The translations under genes and the position numbers were made by a program. From positions 186,001 through 250,000 of the forward strand of contig CAWJBC010000010.1 of NCBI GenBank assembly GCA_963840975.1: a stretch of 64,000 nt of DNA, given 5' to 3'. The stretch is from JAADJA01 sp963840975 (GTDB lineage Bacteria > Bacteroidota > Bacteroidia > Bacteroidales > JAADJA01). The notes under the pieces are model-generated. The model made no database searches and was not told where the DNA came from. It saw only the letters and a list, made by a program, of their open reading frames with translations. How positions within the stretch are numbered: the stretch's first letter is position 1; each line of letters begins with the position of its first letter. Below, one piece after another: positions 54,282-61,895 of the stretch.

Positions 54282-55469
54282 ATGAGCAATATAAAAATTT
54301 CTGAAGACATATACGAAAAACTGGCCGATGCCTTAGATGCACTTCCTGCCGGATTTACAAGAACTCCTTCCAAATTGGAAATTAAATTGATAAAACTGGT
54401 TTTTTCACCCGAAGAAGCTTTGGTTGCCAGCACCTTGAGCCGTGAACTTGAAACTGCTGCAGAAATAGCAGAACGTGTGGGCATGCCGGAGGAAGAGGTG
54501 ACCGTTTTGTTGGAAAGTATGATACCCCGCCGTATGGTTAAAGCAGACACTTTGGCCCTGGAAACTGGTGTTAAAGGTCTTGGAAAAGTAGAAGCTAAAC
54601 CCGGTGATTCAAAAGAAGTTAAAACAAAGAAGTACCGGCTATTCCCTTTTTTGGTAGGCTGGTATGAATCATTTTTGCAGGAAACCCGTCCATCAACCAA
54701 AGAATTTGCTGAGATTTTCGAACAATATGTTATTGAAGGCGGTGGCGAGAAAATTTTTGCTCCAAGGCCCGGTTCCCAGGGTGTTATTCCAATGGTCGGT
54801 TCGCTCAAACCTGAGTGGCTTAAAAAGGAACCACATAACGACATTGATGCTCACTTCCAGCGGCATGAGCGTTTCCTTGTGATTGATTGTGTGTGTAAAA
54901 AAGAGAAAGCTGCCTTGCATGGCCATAGTTGCGAATTGCCAAATAAGCGTTGTGGTTTTGTTGGCCTCCCGCCTCAAACACCGCTATCGGAAAATGTTTT
55001 GACACGCGAAGAAGCATCAAAACGATGGGCTGAGCTTGATGCAATGGGCACAATGGTCATTGAAGGATTTTATGGATTCACGATGGGAGCTGAGGAACCA
55101 CAGTTTGTTGGTGGCTGTCATTGTTGCGGATGTTGCTGTACCATATTGCAAGGTGGACGAATGGGCAAACTGACAGAAACCGTCGAACGGTCGAACTACC
55201 GCGTTGTAAAAGATTACGACAAATGTACCAATTGCGGAGAGTGTATCAGGCGCTGTCAGTTTTTTGCGCATACCTGGAAAAAAACCGAAGATGGCAGGAT
55301 GTCGGTATATAACAGGAACAAATGTGTGGGATGTGGTTCATGCGGAATGGGATGCCCTTCGGGAGCGCTTCACCTCGAACCGGTTTCTGAAGAAGAATGG
55401 GTACAGGTTCCTTCCAGTTTCATTGGCTGGGAAGAGGCACGGATAAAGAATATGGGGATGGAAAAATAA
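54282..55469 (+). CDS. Multi-cluster Fe-S protein with N-terminal winged helix (copy 2)
   Basis: A 395-residue paralog of the protein at 51941, with the same order: winged-helix-like segment (FSPEEALVASTLSRELE), then DCVCKKEKA, KRCGFVGLPP, the more Cys-rich GGCHCCGCCC, and two ferredoxin motifs (KCTNCGECIRRC and KCVGCGSCGMGCPSGA). It starts 31 bases after the PFK-fold gene. It probably binds three or more clusters; the role is unknown. Confidence 0.88.
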   Translation: MSNIKISEDIYEKLADALDALPAGFTRTPSKLEIKLIKLVFSPEEALVASTLSRELETAAEIAERVGMPEEEVTVLLESMIPRRMVKADTLALETGVKGLGKVEAKPGDSKEVKTKKYRLFPFLVGWYESFLQETRPSTKEFAEIFEQYVIEGGGEKIFAPRPGSQGVIPMVGSLKPEWLKKEPHNDIDAHFQRHERFLVIDCVCKKEKAALHGHSCELPNKRCGFVGLPPQTPLSENVLTREEASKRWAELDAMGTMVIEGFYGFTMGAEEPQFVGGCHCCGCCCTILQGGRMGKLTETVERSNYRVVKDYDKCTNCGECIRRCQFFAHTWKKTEDGRMSVYNRNKCVGCGSCGMGCPSGALHLEPVSEEEWVQVPSSFIGWEEARIKNMGMEK

Positions 55470-55476
55470 CAGATTG

Positions 55477-56253
55477 ATGAGCATACCCAACAATACAAGA
55501 AAGTATAACGGCAAAGCAATCATCGAACCAACCGGGGTGATTGAAGAGCGCAGGAAAATCGGATTGCATCCTTCAACTCCGGTTCCTGACGGGGCAATTA
55601 TTTGTTACGACAATGCACTCTGGAAGTGGATCAGCCAGCTTCCCAACCGTATTGCATGTGATGGCTGGTTAAAGGATTCGTATTTATTGCCATACAAAAA
55701 CTCACGGATTTTGGTTACTAAAACCAAAGGATATGGCGCACCCACTGCTGTGATGGTACTTGAAGAGTTGATTGCGTATGGGATTACAAAATTTGTAAAC
55801 CAGGGGTCTGCTGGGGGGCTTCAAAAAAACATGGTAGTTGGTGATATAGTGGTTTGCGAACGCGCCATTCGTGACGAAGGCACTTCTTTTCATTATTTAC
55901 CTGGCGAAAAATATGCACACGCCAGCGAAGGGTTAACAGCCGGTTTATGTGAAGTGTTGGATGAAAAAGCTATCCCATTTAAAAAAGGAAGCAGTTGGAC
56001 ACTGGATGCCTTGTACCGCGAAACCATTGAAGAATTGCAGCAATACAGGGAGGAAGGCGTGTTAACTGTAGAGATGGAAGCCTCCGCACTTTTTGCTGTC
56101 GGTGCATTTCGAAATGTAAAGGTGAGTTCGGTATTTGCCATCAGCGATTTACTAACGGAAAAAGGGTGGAAGCAGGGTTACCTTGGCAATGAAAAGCTGG
56201 AAGCATTGAAACGGATTTTTGATGCTGCCCTTGAAACCCTTGGGAATACTTAG
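55477..56253 (+). CDS. Nucleoside-phosphorylase-family protein
   Basis: A 258-residue protein (ATG at 55477). It has the PNP/UDP family hallmarks GYGAPTAVMVLEELI, NQGSAGGL (phosphate region), TVEMEASALFAVG (ribose-binding Met-Glu) and the catalytic-type ISDLL. Its length fits uridine/purine phosphorylases. Its place in the island is unexplained: it could release a base or a ribose-linked product. It starts 7 bases after the Fe-S gene, so they are probably co-transcribed. Confidence 0.85.
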   Translation: MSIPNNTRKYNGKAIIEPTGVIEERRKIGLHPSTPVPDGAIICYDNALWKWISQLPNRIACDGWLKDSYLLPYKNSRILVTKTKGYGAPTAVMVLEELIAYGITKFVNQGSAGGLQKNMVVGDIVVCERAIRDEGTSFHYLPGEKYAHASEGLTAGLCEVLDEKAIPFKKGSSWTLDALYRETIEELQQYREEGVLTVEMEASALFAVGAFRNVKVSSVFAISDLLTEKGWKQGYLGNEKLEALKRIFDAALETLGNT

Positions 56254-56330
56254 TTATTGCATATCCAAAAATGAAAAGGACCCCCTGAAGTTTACAACAA
56301 TTACAAGGTAATCTTATTTGCCAGGGGCTT

Positions 56331-57089
56331 TTATAGTACCCCCCGCTCCTTGAGTTCATAAATCAGATCCGAAATATTCGCTTTTCCTGACTTTTGCAAA
56401 ATATTCCCGCGATGAGTGTTCACGGTGTATGGACTTACAAATAATTGTTCCGCAATTTGCTCGGTGCTCAGCCCTTTCTCAATCAACTGTATAATCTCGA
56501 ATTCCCTTTTCGTAAATACATTTCCCGTTTGTAACAATTCATCATCAGGATACCTTAAATACGACAGATCATTTCCAACATAGTAATGATAACCGTTTTT
56601 TATCTTTTTACACCAGTCAATGTTGGTATGGATTTTAAGAAAAAATACTGTGTTGTGTGGTTCAGAGAAATATTTTAAATAACCCTGGATCAGAAAATTG
56701 GAAAAATCACCGCCCGGAGTCCGGATTTTAAAGGTTGTAGAAACGATGGTTGGTCCTGTACCCTTGATGAAAAGATCCTGCGCCATTTTTATTACTTTGG
56801 CCCTGCCCAGGTTCAGACGTTGGAGATCGTCAGGGTGTGTGGCTTCCATGAAGTGGTATGGAGAGAGATCAACTGGTTCGATTCCGATCATTTTTTTGCT
56901 TCTCCTACTTGTAAACAAGACTTTCATTTGGAGTATATCGGCAATATAAATAAACTGATTGTTTTTCTCCATCATTTCTTCAAATTCCTGCATAAGGGGA
57001 TGATCAGGATCTATCCCCTTAAATCCTATCGGAGCAAAGGTGTCGATGAACTCAAAAAATAAGCTATAGTCTTGTATTTTGGACTTCAT
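56331..57089 (-). CDS. PAS-LuxR transcriptional regulator (paralog 3)
   Basis: A 252-residue paralog of those at 40817 and 41955. The N-terminal SKIQDYSLFFEFIDTFAPIG aligns with both, the PAS-like part includes MKVLFTSRRSKKMIGIEP, and the LuxR HTH is FEIIQLIEKGLSTEQIAEQL, ending ISDLIYELKERGVL. It is the only minus-strand gene inside the island and splits it into two plus-strand blocks. It may control both. Confidence 0.88.
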   Translation of the reverse strand: MKSKIQDYSLFFEFIDTFAPIGFKGIDPDHPLMQEFEEMMEKNNQFIYIADILQMKVLFTSRRSKKMIGIEPVDLSPYHFMEATHPDDLQRLNLGRAKVIKMAQDLFIKGTGPTIVSTTFKIRTPGGDFSNFLIQGYLKYFSEPHNTVFFLKIHTNIDWCKKIKNGYHYYVGNDLSYLRYPDDELLQTGNVFTKREFEIIQLIEKGLSTEQIAEQLFVSPYTVNTHRGNILQKSGKANISDLIYELKERGVL

Positions 57090-57252
57090 ACGGGTAAAAC
57101 TAACAACTTTTAATAAAGCGCAAAGTTAAAAAAATAAGGATCAATAACTATTGCATTTCGCCCCCAAATGGATATAATTTTACCACCTTTTGGAATGGAA
57201 CATACCAGTCTTTTTTTTCCGGGGGAAGATATGCAGTTTTAAGTATTTTTAA

Positions 57253-57642
57253 ATGGACGATGTGGTGCAATATTCATTTTTGACCGATATCAGCGGTAAA
57301 CCGCTGAATGGAGGAAAATATTACAGGTTCCATTTACCCTCCGTTATGCCTGCCTGTAACTTTTGGTCAGTAATCGTCTATGACAGTGAAACCGATTTAA
57401 TGATCCAAACCGATCAGCCCTGGCCATCGGTTCACTGCAATTGTAAAAAACTGGAGGCCAACAAAGATGGATCGGTGGATGCCTGGTTTGTTCCTAAAGT
57501 TCTGCCTGATAAAGCTGGCAATTGCATAAAAACGATTCCGGGAAAAGGCTGGTATATGATTCTGCGCTTATATGGCACCACAGAAGATAATTATTATAAA
57601 CACTGGAGGCCTGGTGAGATAGAAGAAATAAAAGTGGATTAA
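57253..57642 (+). CDS. DUF1214-family protein
   Basis: A 129-residue protein matching DUF1214: the segments GKPLNGGKYYRFHLP, FWSVIVYDSETDLMIQTDQP, SVDAWFVPK and TIPGKGWYMILRLYG all fit. DUF1214 is usually preceded by a DUF1254 domain in one secreted protein; here it stands alone without a signal peptide, so the gene may be a trimmed or specialised version. It starts the second plus-strand block of the island. Confidence 0.82.
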   Translation: MDDVVQYSFLTDISGKPLNGGKYYRFHLPSVMPACNFWSVIVYDSETDLMIQTDQPWPSVHCNCKKLEANKDGSVDAWFVPKVLPDKAGNCIKTIPGKGWYMILRLYGTTEDNYYKHWRPGEIEEIKVD

Positions 57643-57662
57643 AAATATAAACCCTTGTTAAT

Positions 57663-57860
57663 ATGACAGACAAAAACAAAATAAACGAAGGTCCAACCTG
57701 TGCATGTGGTAGGGTGGATATTTATGAAGAAATGTTGAAGAACCAAAACAACAAGGAGGAGGTTACTGACTCAACTGACACTTGCCAAATCGCGGATATT
57801 AATAATTCTGCCGATAATGCTGAAGGGGAGGATCAAAAAGGAGAACAGACTAATAAATAA
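57663..57860 (+). CDS. Small acidic protein, hypothetical
   Basis: A 65-residue hydrophilic protein, starting 18 bases after the DUF1214 gene. Three Cys (PTCACGRV and DTCQIA) and many Asn/Glu/Asp are the only noteworthy features. It may be a small metal or redox protein. It is tentatively called because it fits tightly between co-oriented genes. Confidence 0.45.
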   Translation: MTDKNKINEGPTCACGRVDIYEEMLKNQNNKEEVTDSTDTCQIADINNSADNAEGEDQKGEQTNK

Positions 57861-57931
57861 AACAAAAGCTGGATCCTCAATCACAAAGGGAAATAGATAC
57901 ATAAATAAATAACCAATAAATACATAAAATT

Positions 57932-59122
57932 ATGGCTACCGAAAATGTAAAAGTTACAACTTTTGAAAACACAAAATTAAATGTAATCCCATTAAATTGG
58001 AAAGAAGTTTACTATACCAATTGCCCGCTTATTTCAGCAAGCAATGTGGATCAGGAACTTGGCTGGACCCGTGAAGAGTTCAAAAAACTGGGTGTGGATT
58101 ATGATTATTTCCGTATCAAGCGAGAGACCGACTGGTATCCGCACTACATTCACAACATGGACAACCTCATTCGTTTTGGTGGTTTGTTTCCTCCTATCCA
58201 TGTGCATGCCGACATCCGCAGGACCAGGCTTCTGGGAGTGACCCATGCTCCGAAAGAAGGTGGCTGTATGATGGTTCGCTCACGGGATGACATCTATCGG
58301 ATGAGCGAATTAAAGGGCAAAAAAATCGGAATTTCAAAAAGTATGAATCAGGTTAAAAACGATTGGTGGCGTATTCAGGAACATCAGGGTATTGAGCTGA
58401 TGCTAAGGATGAACGGGATGACAATGAAAGACATTGAACTGGTAGAATTCCCTTATGCCGACGATTGGTACAACGATCCCAAAATGCTGGAACCAATGCT
58501 CAATCCATCGGACTTATGGCTGCAGCGCGACCACAAACACGACCTGGCATTCCGTCCGCTTGAGACCGCACTTGAAAAAGGGATAATCGATGCCTGTTAC
58601 ACGCAAAGTAAACCTTTCCAACATCTTCAGGAAGCTACGGGCAAATTCAAGGCTATTGAAGATTTATCGTTGTATCCCGACTGGACTTTGCAGGTGGCCA
58701 ATATACCGGCAGCTATTACCTGTACAGTTGAGATGTACGAAGAACATCGTGAACTTGCCGTTGCATTTATGAAAGGCATGATCCGGGTGGGGCGATGGGC
58801 CAACGAGAACAAACACGCTGCTGCAGGTATTCTCGACAGGCAAACATTCTATTTAGATGTAGAAGATACCTTTGAAGGAATCAAACCCATCGACCTTGTT
58901 CCAAACTTGTCGCCACAGAACCTTGTTTCCGTTGAAGTTGGTAAAGATTTTATGTTGAGCCACGGATACATTAAAAACGACTTTGATGTGAATGAATGGG
59001 CCGCACCTGATATCCTTGAACAGGCTGCAAGGGAATTGCTTGAAGCTGAATGGAAGAAACGGACTACTTCTAAACTTCCATCTCCGGCGGATCCACTGCA
59101 ATCAGGTGGTCGAATCGGATAA
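57932..59122 (+). CDS. DszB-like desulfinase homologue
   Basis: A 396-residue homologue of DszB, the 2'-hydroxybiphenyl-2-sulfinate desulfinase. Key DszB residues are kept with exact spacing: Cys31 in YYTNCPLISAS (DszB Cys27), His71 (His60), Arg81 and Gly84 in LIRFGG (Arg70-x-x-Gly73), with RTRLLGVT following and the C-terminal EWAAPDIL equivalent. The fold is shared with periplasmic substrate-binding proteins, but no signal peptide is present, favouring a cytosolic enzyme. A C-S cleavage of a sulfinate releasing sulfite is plausible; the substrate is unknown. Confidence 0.85.
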   Translation: MATENVKVTTFENTKLNVIPLNWKEVYYTNCPLISASNVDQELGWTREEFKKLGVDYDYFRIKRETDWYPHYIHNMDNLIRFGGLFPPIHVHADIRRTRLLGVTHAPKEGGCMMVRSRDDIYRMSELKGKKIGISKSMNQVKNDWWRIQEHQGIELMLRMNGMTMKDIELVEFPYADDWYNDPKMLEPMLNPSDLWLQRDHKHDLAFRPLETALEKGIIDACYTQSKPFQHLQEATGKFKAIEDLSLYPDWTLQVANIPAAITCTVEMYEEHRELAVAFMKGMIRVGRWANENKHAAAGILDRQTFYLDVEDTFEGIKPIDLVPNLSPQNLVSVEVGKDFMLSHGYIKNDFDVNEWAAPDILEQAARELLEAEWKKRTTSKLPSPADPLQSGGRIG

Positions 59123-59243
59123 CCCAAAGGAAACTCAGATTAAAACTAGGATCATCGAATCTATATATAATAATAAGGACGGCAAACGGTAAATAACAGG
59201 ATTTGCCTTCCTTTTTTCTTTAAACCTAATTTTATAAAAAAAG

Positions 59244-60080
59244 ATGAATACTGGATGCAAACTAGAAACCATCATCAAGGTAGACGAAAGCCTATGCATA
59301 GGTTGCGGCAGTTGCATCAGGGCCTGCCCGGGGGCTTTAATCACTAAAAAGGATTTCCCGGTTCCAATAGAAAACTCATGGGATTTGTGTATTGACTGCG
59401 GCCATTGTGTGGCCATCTGTCCTACCGGTGCTATGCATCAACGTTCCATGAGCCCCGAAGATTGCGAGCCCATCGATATTCACCTGGTTCCACAATGGGA
59501 TAAAGTGAAACAGTACATGAGTTCAAGGCGTTCGGTCCGCACGTTTATCAAAAAACCTATCGAAAAAGAAAAGATTGAACAACTTTTGGACATTTCCCGC
59601 TTTGCACCGAACGGGGCCAATCGTCAGGTCATTCGCTGGATTGTGATCAACGATATGGAAAAGGTTCATCAAGTTGGCCAAATGACCATGGACTGGATGA
59701 AGATTGTAAAGGAAAAGAACCCGGCGCTTTATGCGGAAGCGAACCTGGAGATATTTGTTTCTGCATGGGACGGTAATAATGATCGTATTACAAGAGGAGC
59801 CCCTTGTATTATTATGGCTACTGCACCTAAAGATGAGCGCACTGCGCCTCCGGCTGCAATGATAGGCATTCACCAGATTCAACTGGCAGCACCGGCGCTT
59901 GGTTTGGGAACCACATTTACCGGCAGCATCAATACAGCTGCTCAGGGTTATCCACCTATGATTGATATGCTTGGTATTCCTGAAGGCCACATTCCATTTG
60001 GAACTTTCGTAATTGGTTATCCGGCTGAAAGATATCTGCGTATTCCTGTCCGGAAACCGGTGAATGCTACTTGGGTTTAG
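59244..60080 (+). CDS. Ferredoxin-nitroreductase fusion
   Basis: A 278-residue protein. Residues 10-60 hold two canonical 4Fe-4S motifs (CIGCGSCIRACP and CIDCGHCVAICP). The rest is a nitroreductase-family FMN domain starting MSSRRSVRTFIKKPI, with SRFAPNGANRQVIRW. Such fusions act as ferredoxin-linked flavin reductases on nitro, quinone or enoate groups. It follows the DszB-like gene by 121 bases on the same strand. Confidence 0.9.
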   Translation: MNTGCKLETIIKVDESLCIGCGSCIRACPGALITKKDFPVPIENSWDLCIDCGHCVAICPTGAMHQRSMSPEDCEPIDIHLVPQWDKVKQYMSSRRSVRTFIKKPIEKEKIEQLLDISRFAPNGANRQVIRWIVINDMEKVHQVGQMTMDWMKIVKEKNPALYAEANLEIFVSAWDGNNDRITRGAPCIIMATAPKDERTAPPAAMIGIHQIQLAAPALGLGTTFTGSINTAAQGYPPMIDMLGIPEGHIPFGTFVIGYPAERYLRIPVRKPVNATWV

Positions 60081-60145
60081 AAATGGGTAAAAAAGAAGGA
60101 CTAACTAAATTGGGAAAGAGATTAGAATAGTAGTAATGAATCACA

Positions 60146-60436
60146 ATGACAAGGTGGATTAACAATTTGCTTATTGCATGGAAGTCTCCCCGCTGGCGGT
60201 GGGCTTTGCTAATCGCGGTAGTATCGGATATCCTGGGTATTGCCCTGGCACTTTCCCCACCGGCATTTTGGGTTGTGGATGGAGTCACCGCAGTATTATT
60301 GCTGGCCGTAATCGGATTTCGCTGGCCACTTTTTATTTCGCTGGCTATCGAAGCGGTACCCTTTCTGCAGGTGTTTCCATTCTGGACCCTTGTTGTCCTG
60401 GCTATTGCAGGCACTGAAAAGCAAAAATCAACTTAG
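60146..60436 (+). CDS. Small membrane protein, hypothetical
   Basis: A 96-residue protein with about three transmembrane helices (WALLIAVVSDILGIALAL, VVDGVTAVLLLAVIGF, FLQVFPFWTLVVLAIAG) and a basic N-terminus. The family is not recognised. It starts 65 bases after the nitroreductase gene and 17 bases before the rhodanese gene, which supports co-transcription. Confidence 0.65.
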   Translation: MTRWINNLLIAWKSPRWRWALLIAVVSDILGIALALSPPAFWVVDGVTAVLLLAVIGFRWPLFISLAIEAVPFLQVFPFWTLVVLAIAGTEKQKST

Positions 60437-60453
60437 GAATCAAATTTGTAACT

Positions 60454-61041
60454 ATGAAAAATTTAAAAACCCTGTTTCTCCTCATTTCTTTGTTCTTTAT
60501 TGCCGGAACAAACGGAGTTACAGCACAGAAAACGATATCGGATGTTCCCACGGAGAAACAGACAAGCCTCGGGCTCTATGTCACCTCTGCCGAAGCCTAC
60601 GATATGTGGAAAGCGGATCCTGAAAAGGTGAAGATCCTGGATGTCCGTACACCGGAAGAGTATATTTATGTCGGCCATGCGCCTATGGCATGGAATATAC
60701 CGGCCTTTGACCAGGTGTACGTATGGGATCCCGAAAAAAAACATTTTCCAATGAAAGCCAATCCTGATTTCATGGACAAGATCGCCAAGGTGTTCAAACC
60801 AGATGATGTCATCTTGGTAACCTGCCGAAGCGGAGGCCGAAGCGCAATGGCTACTAATCAGTTGGCAAAAGCCGGGTTTAAAATTGTATACAATATCACC
60901 GACGGCTTTGAGGGTGATATGGTGGAAGATCCCAACAGTGTATTTTTTGCAGAACGAATGGTGAACGGCTGGAAAAATTCAGGATTACCGTACACATATA
61001 AAATTGATCCGAAACTGATGTTGATTTCTGAGACTAAGTAG
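60454..61041 (+). CDS. Periplasmic rhodanese-domain protein
   Basis: A 195-residue protein with a signal peptide (FLLISLFFIAG ... TAQ). The single rhodanese domain has ILDVRTPEEYIYVGHAP and the active-site loop CRSGGRS with Cys124, so it can carry a persulfide. It would transfer sulfane sulfur in the periplasm. Its presence downstream of the DszB-like gene hints at sulfur handling by this island; this is inference. Confidence 0.9.
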   Translation: MKNLKTLFLLISLFFIAGTNGVTAQKTISDVPTEKQTSLGLYVTSAEAYDMWKADPEKVKILDVRTPEEYIYVGHAPMAWNIPAFDQVYVWDPEKKHFPMKANPDFMDKIAKVFKPDDVILVTCRSGGRSAMATNQLAKAGFKIVYNITDGFEGDMVEDPNSVFFAERMVNGWKNSGLPYTYKIDPKLMLISETK

Positions 61042-61082
61042 ATAATTCTTAAATCATTCGTAATAAATTAAGAAACAAAAAA

Positions 61083-61874
61083 ATGAATTATTTGAAAACC
61101 CGGTTTTTATTCAGTACCACATTTTTATGTATGGTCCTGTTTTTAGGTGCTAGTTTTAGTCAGGTCCTGGCACAGGATTCTACCAAAGTAAAAAAATGGC
61201 ATTTCCTGGCCGAACCATACCTTATGTTTCCTTATATGAACGGAGAGACAGGTATTGGTGAGAATTTAATATTACCTATAGAAGCCAATCCCGGCGACAT
61301 CTTTAGTAAGTTGCAAATGGGTGCCATGATATACCTTGAGGCCAAGACCGATAAGTGGGCAATTACCTCCGATTTGGTTTATATGAATTTAACCCAGGAC
61401 GTAACTCCGGGTATCATTCTTCACGAAGGAAGTGTTACCGCAAAGCAATTAATTTGGGAAGCTGCCGGATTTTACCGTCTTACTTCTTTTCTTGAAGTAG
61501 GTGTAGGAGGTAGGACCAACTACCTTCAAACAAGTGTTGATGCGCGTGTTAATGTAATACCTGCAGGTACCGAAGAGATTGAAGGGCGTCACCATAAAAC
61601 ATGGTTCGATCCTATTATTGTAGCCCGAATGGCCACTGATATAAAAGATAAATGGTTGTTTCAATTTCGAGGCGATGTAGGAGGATTTAGCGTTGGGTCA
61701 AAATTGACATGGCAATTACAGGGTTATGTAGGCTACCGTTTTACCAAATTATTTCAGTTATCTGCTGGTTACCGGATTTTATCAACTGATTATAAATCGG
61801 GAGAAGAACCCAAAGAATTTATTTTTAACGTAGACGAATTCGGCCCTGTGGTGAGGTTTGGATTTAATTTCTAA
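61083..61874 (+). CDS. Outer-membrane beta-barrel protein
   Basis: A 263-residue protein with a signal peptide (FLFSTTFLCMVLFLGA ... LAQ). Repeated amphipathic strands alternate with turns (GAMIYLEAKTDKWAITSDLVYM, GVGGRTNYLQTS, YVGYRFTKLFQLSAGYRI), and the last residue is the typical C-terminal Phe (VRFGFNF). It is probably a small porin-like barrel, possibly for the substrate of this island. It starts 41 bases after the rhodanese gene. Confidence 0.8.
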   Translation: MNYLKTRFLFSTTFLCMVLFLGASFSQVLAQDSTKVKKWHFLAEPYLMFPYMNGETGIGENLILPIEANPGDIFSKLQMGAMIYLEAKTDKWAITSDLVYMNLTQDVTPGIILHEGSVTAKQLIWEAAGFYRLTSFLEVGVGGRTNYLQTSVDARVNVIPAGTEEIEGRHHKTWFDPIIVARMATDIKDKWLFQFRGDVGGFSVGSKLTWQLQGYVGYRFTKLFQLSAGYRILSTDYKSGEEPKEFIFNVDEFGPVVRFGFNF

Positions 61875-61895
61875 TTATAACATTTATAATCGAAA

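Noticed and set aside
54083..54844. 253-residue minus-strand reading frame across PFK-fold copy 3 and Fe-S copy 2
   Set aside because: Both plus-strand genes carry strong motifs; the minus-strand protein is low complexity and unmatched.
57932..59122. Periplasmic substrate-binding protein of a sulfonate or nitrate ABC transporter
   Set aside because: No signal peptide, no permease or ATPase gene nearby, and the DszB catalytic residues are all kept.
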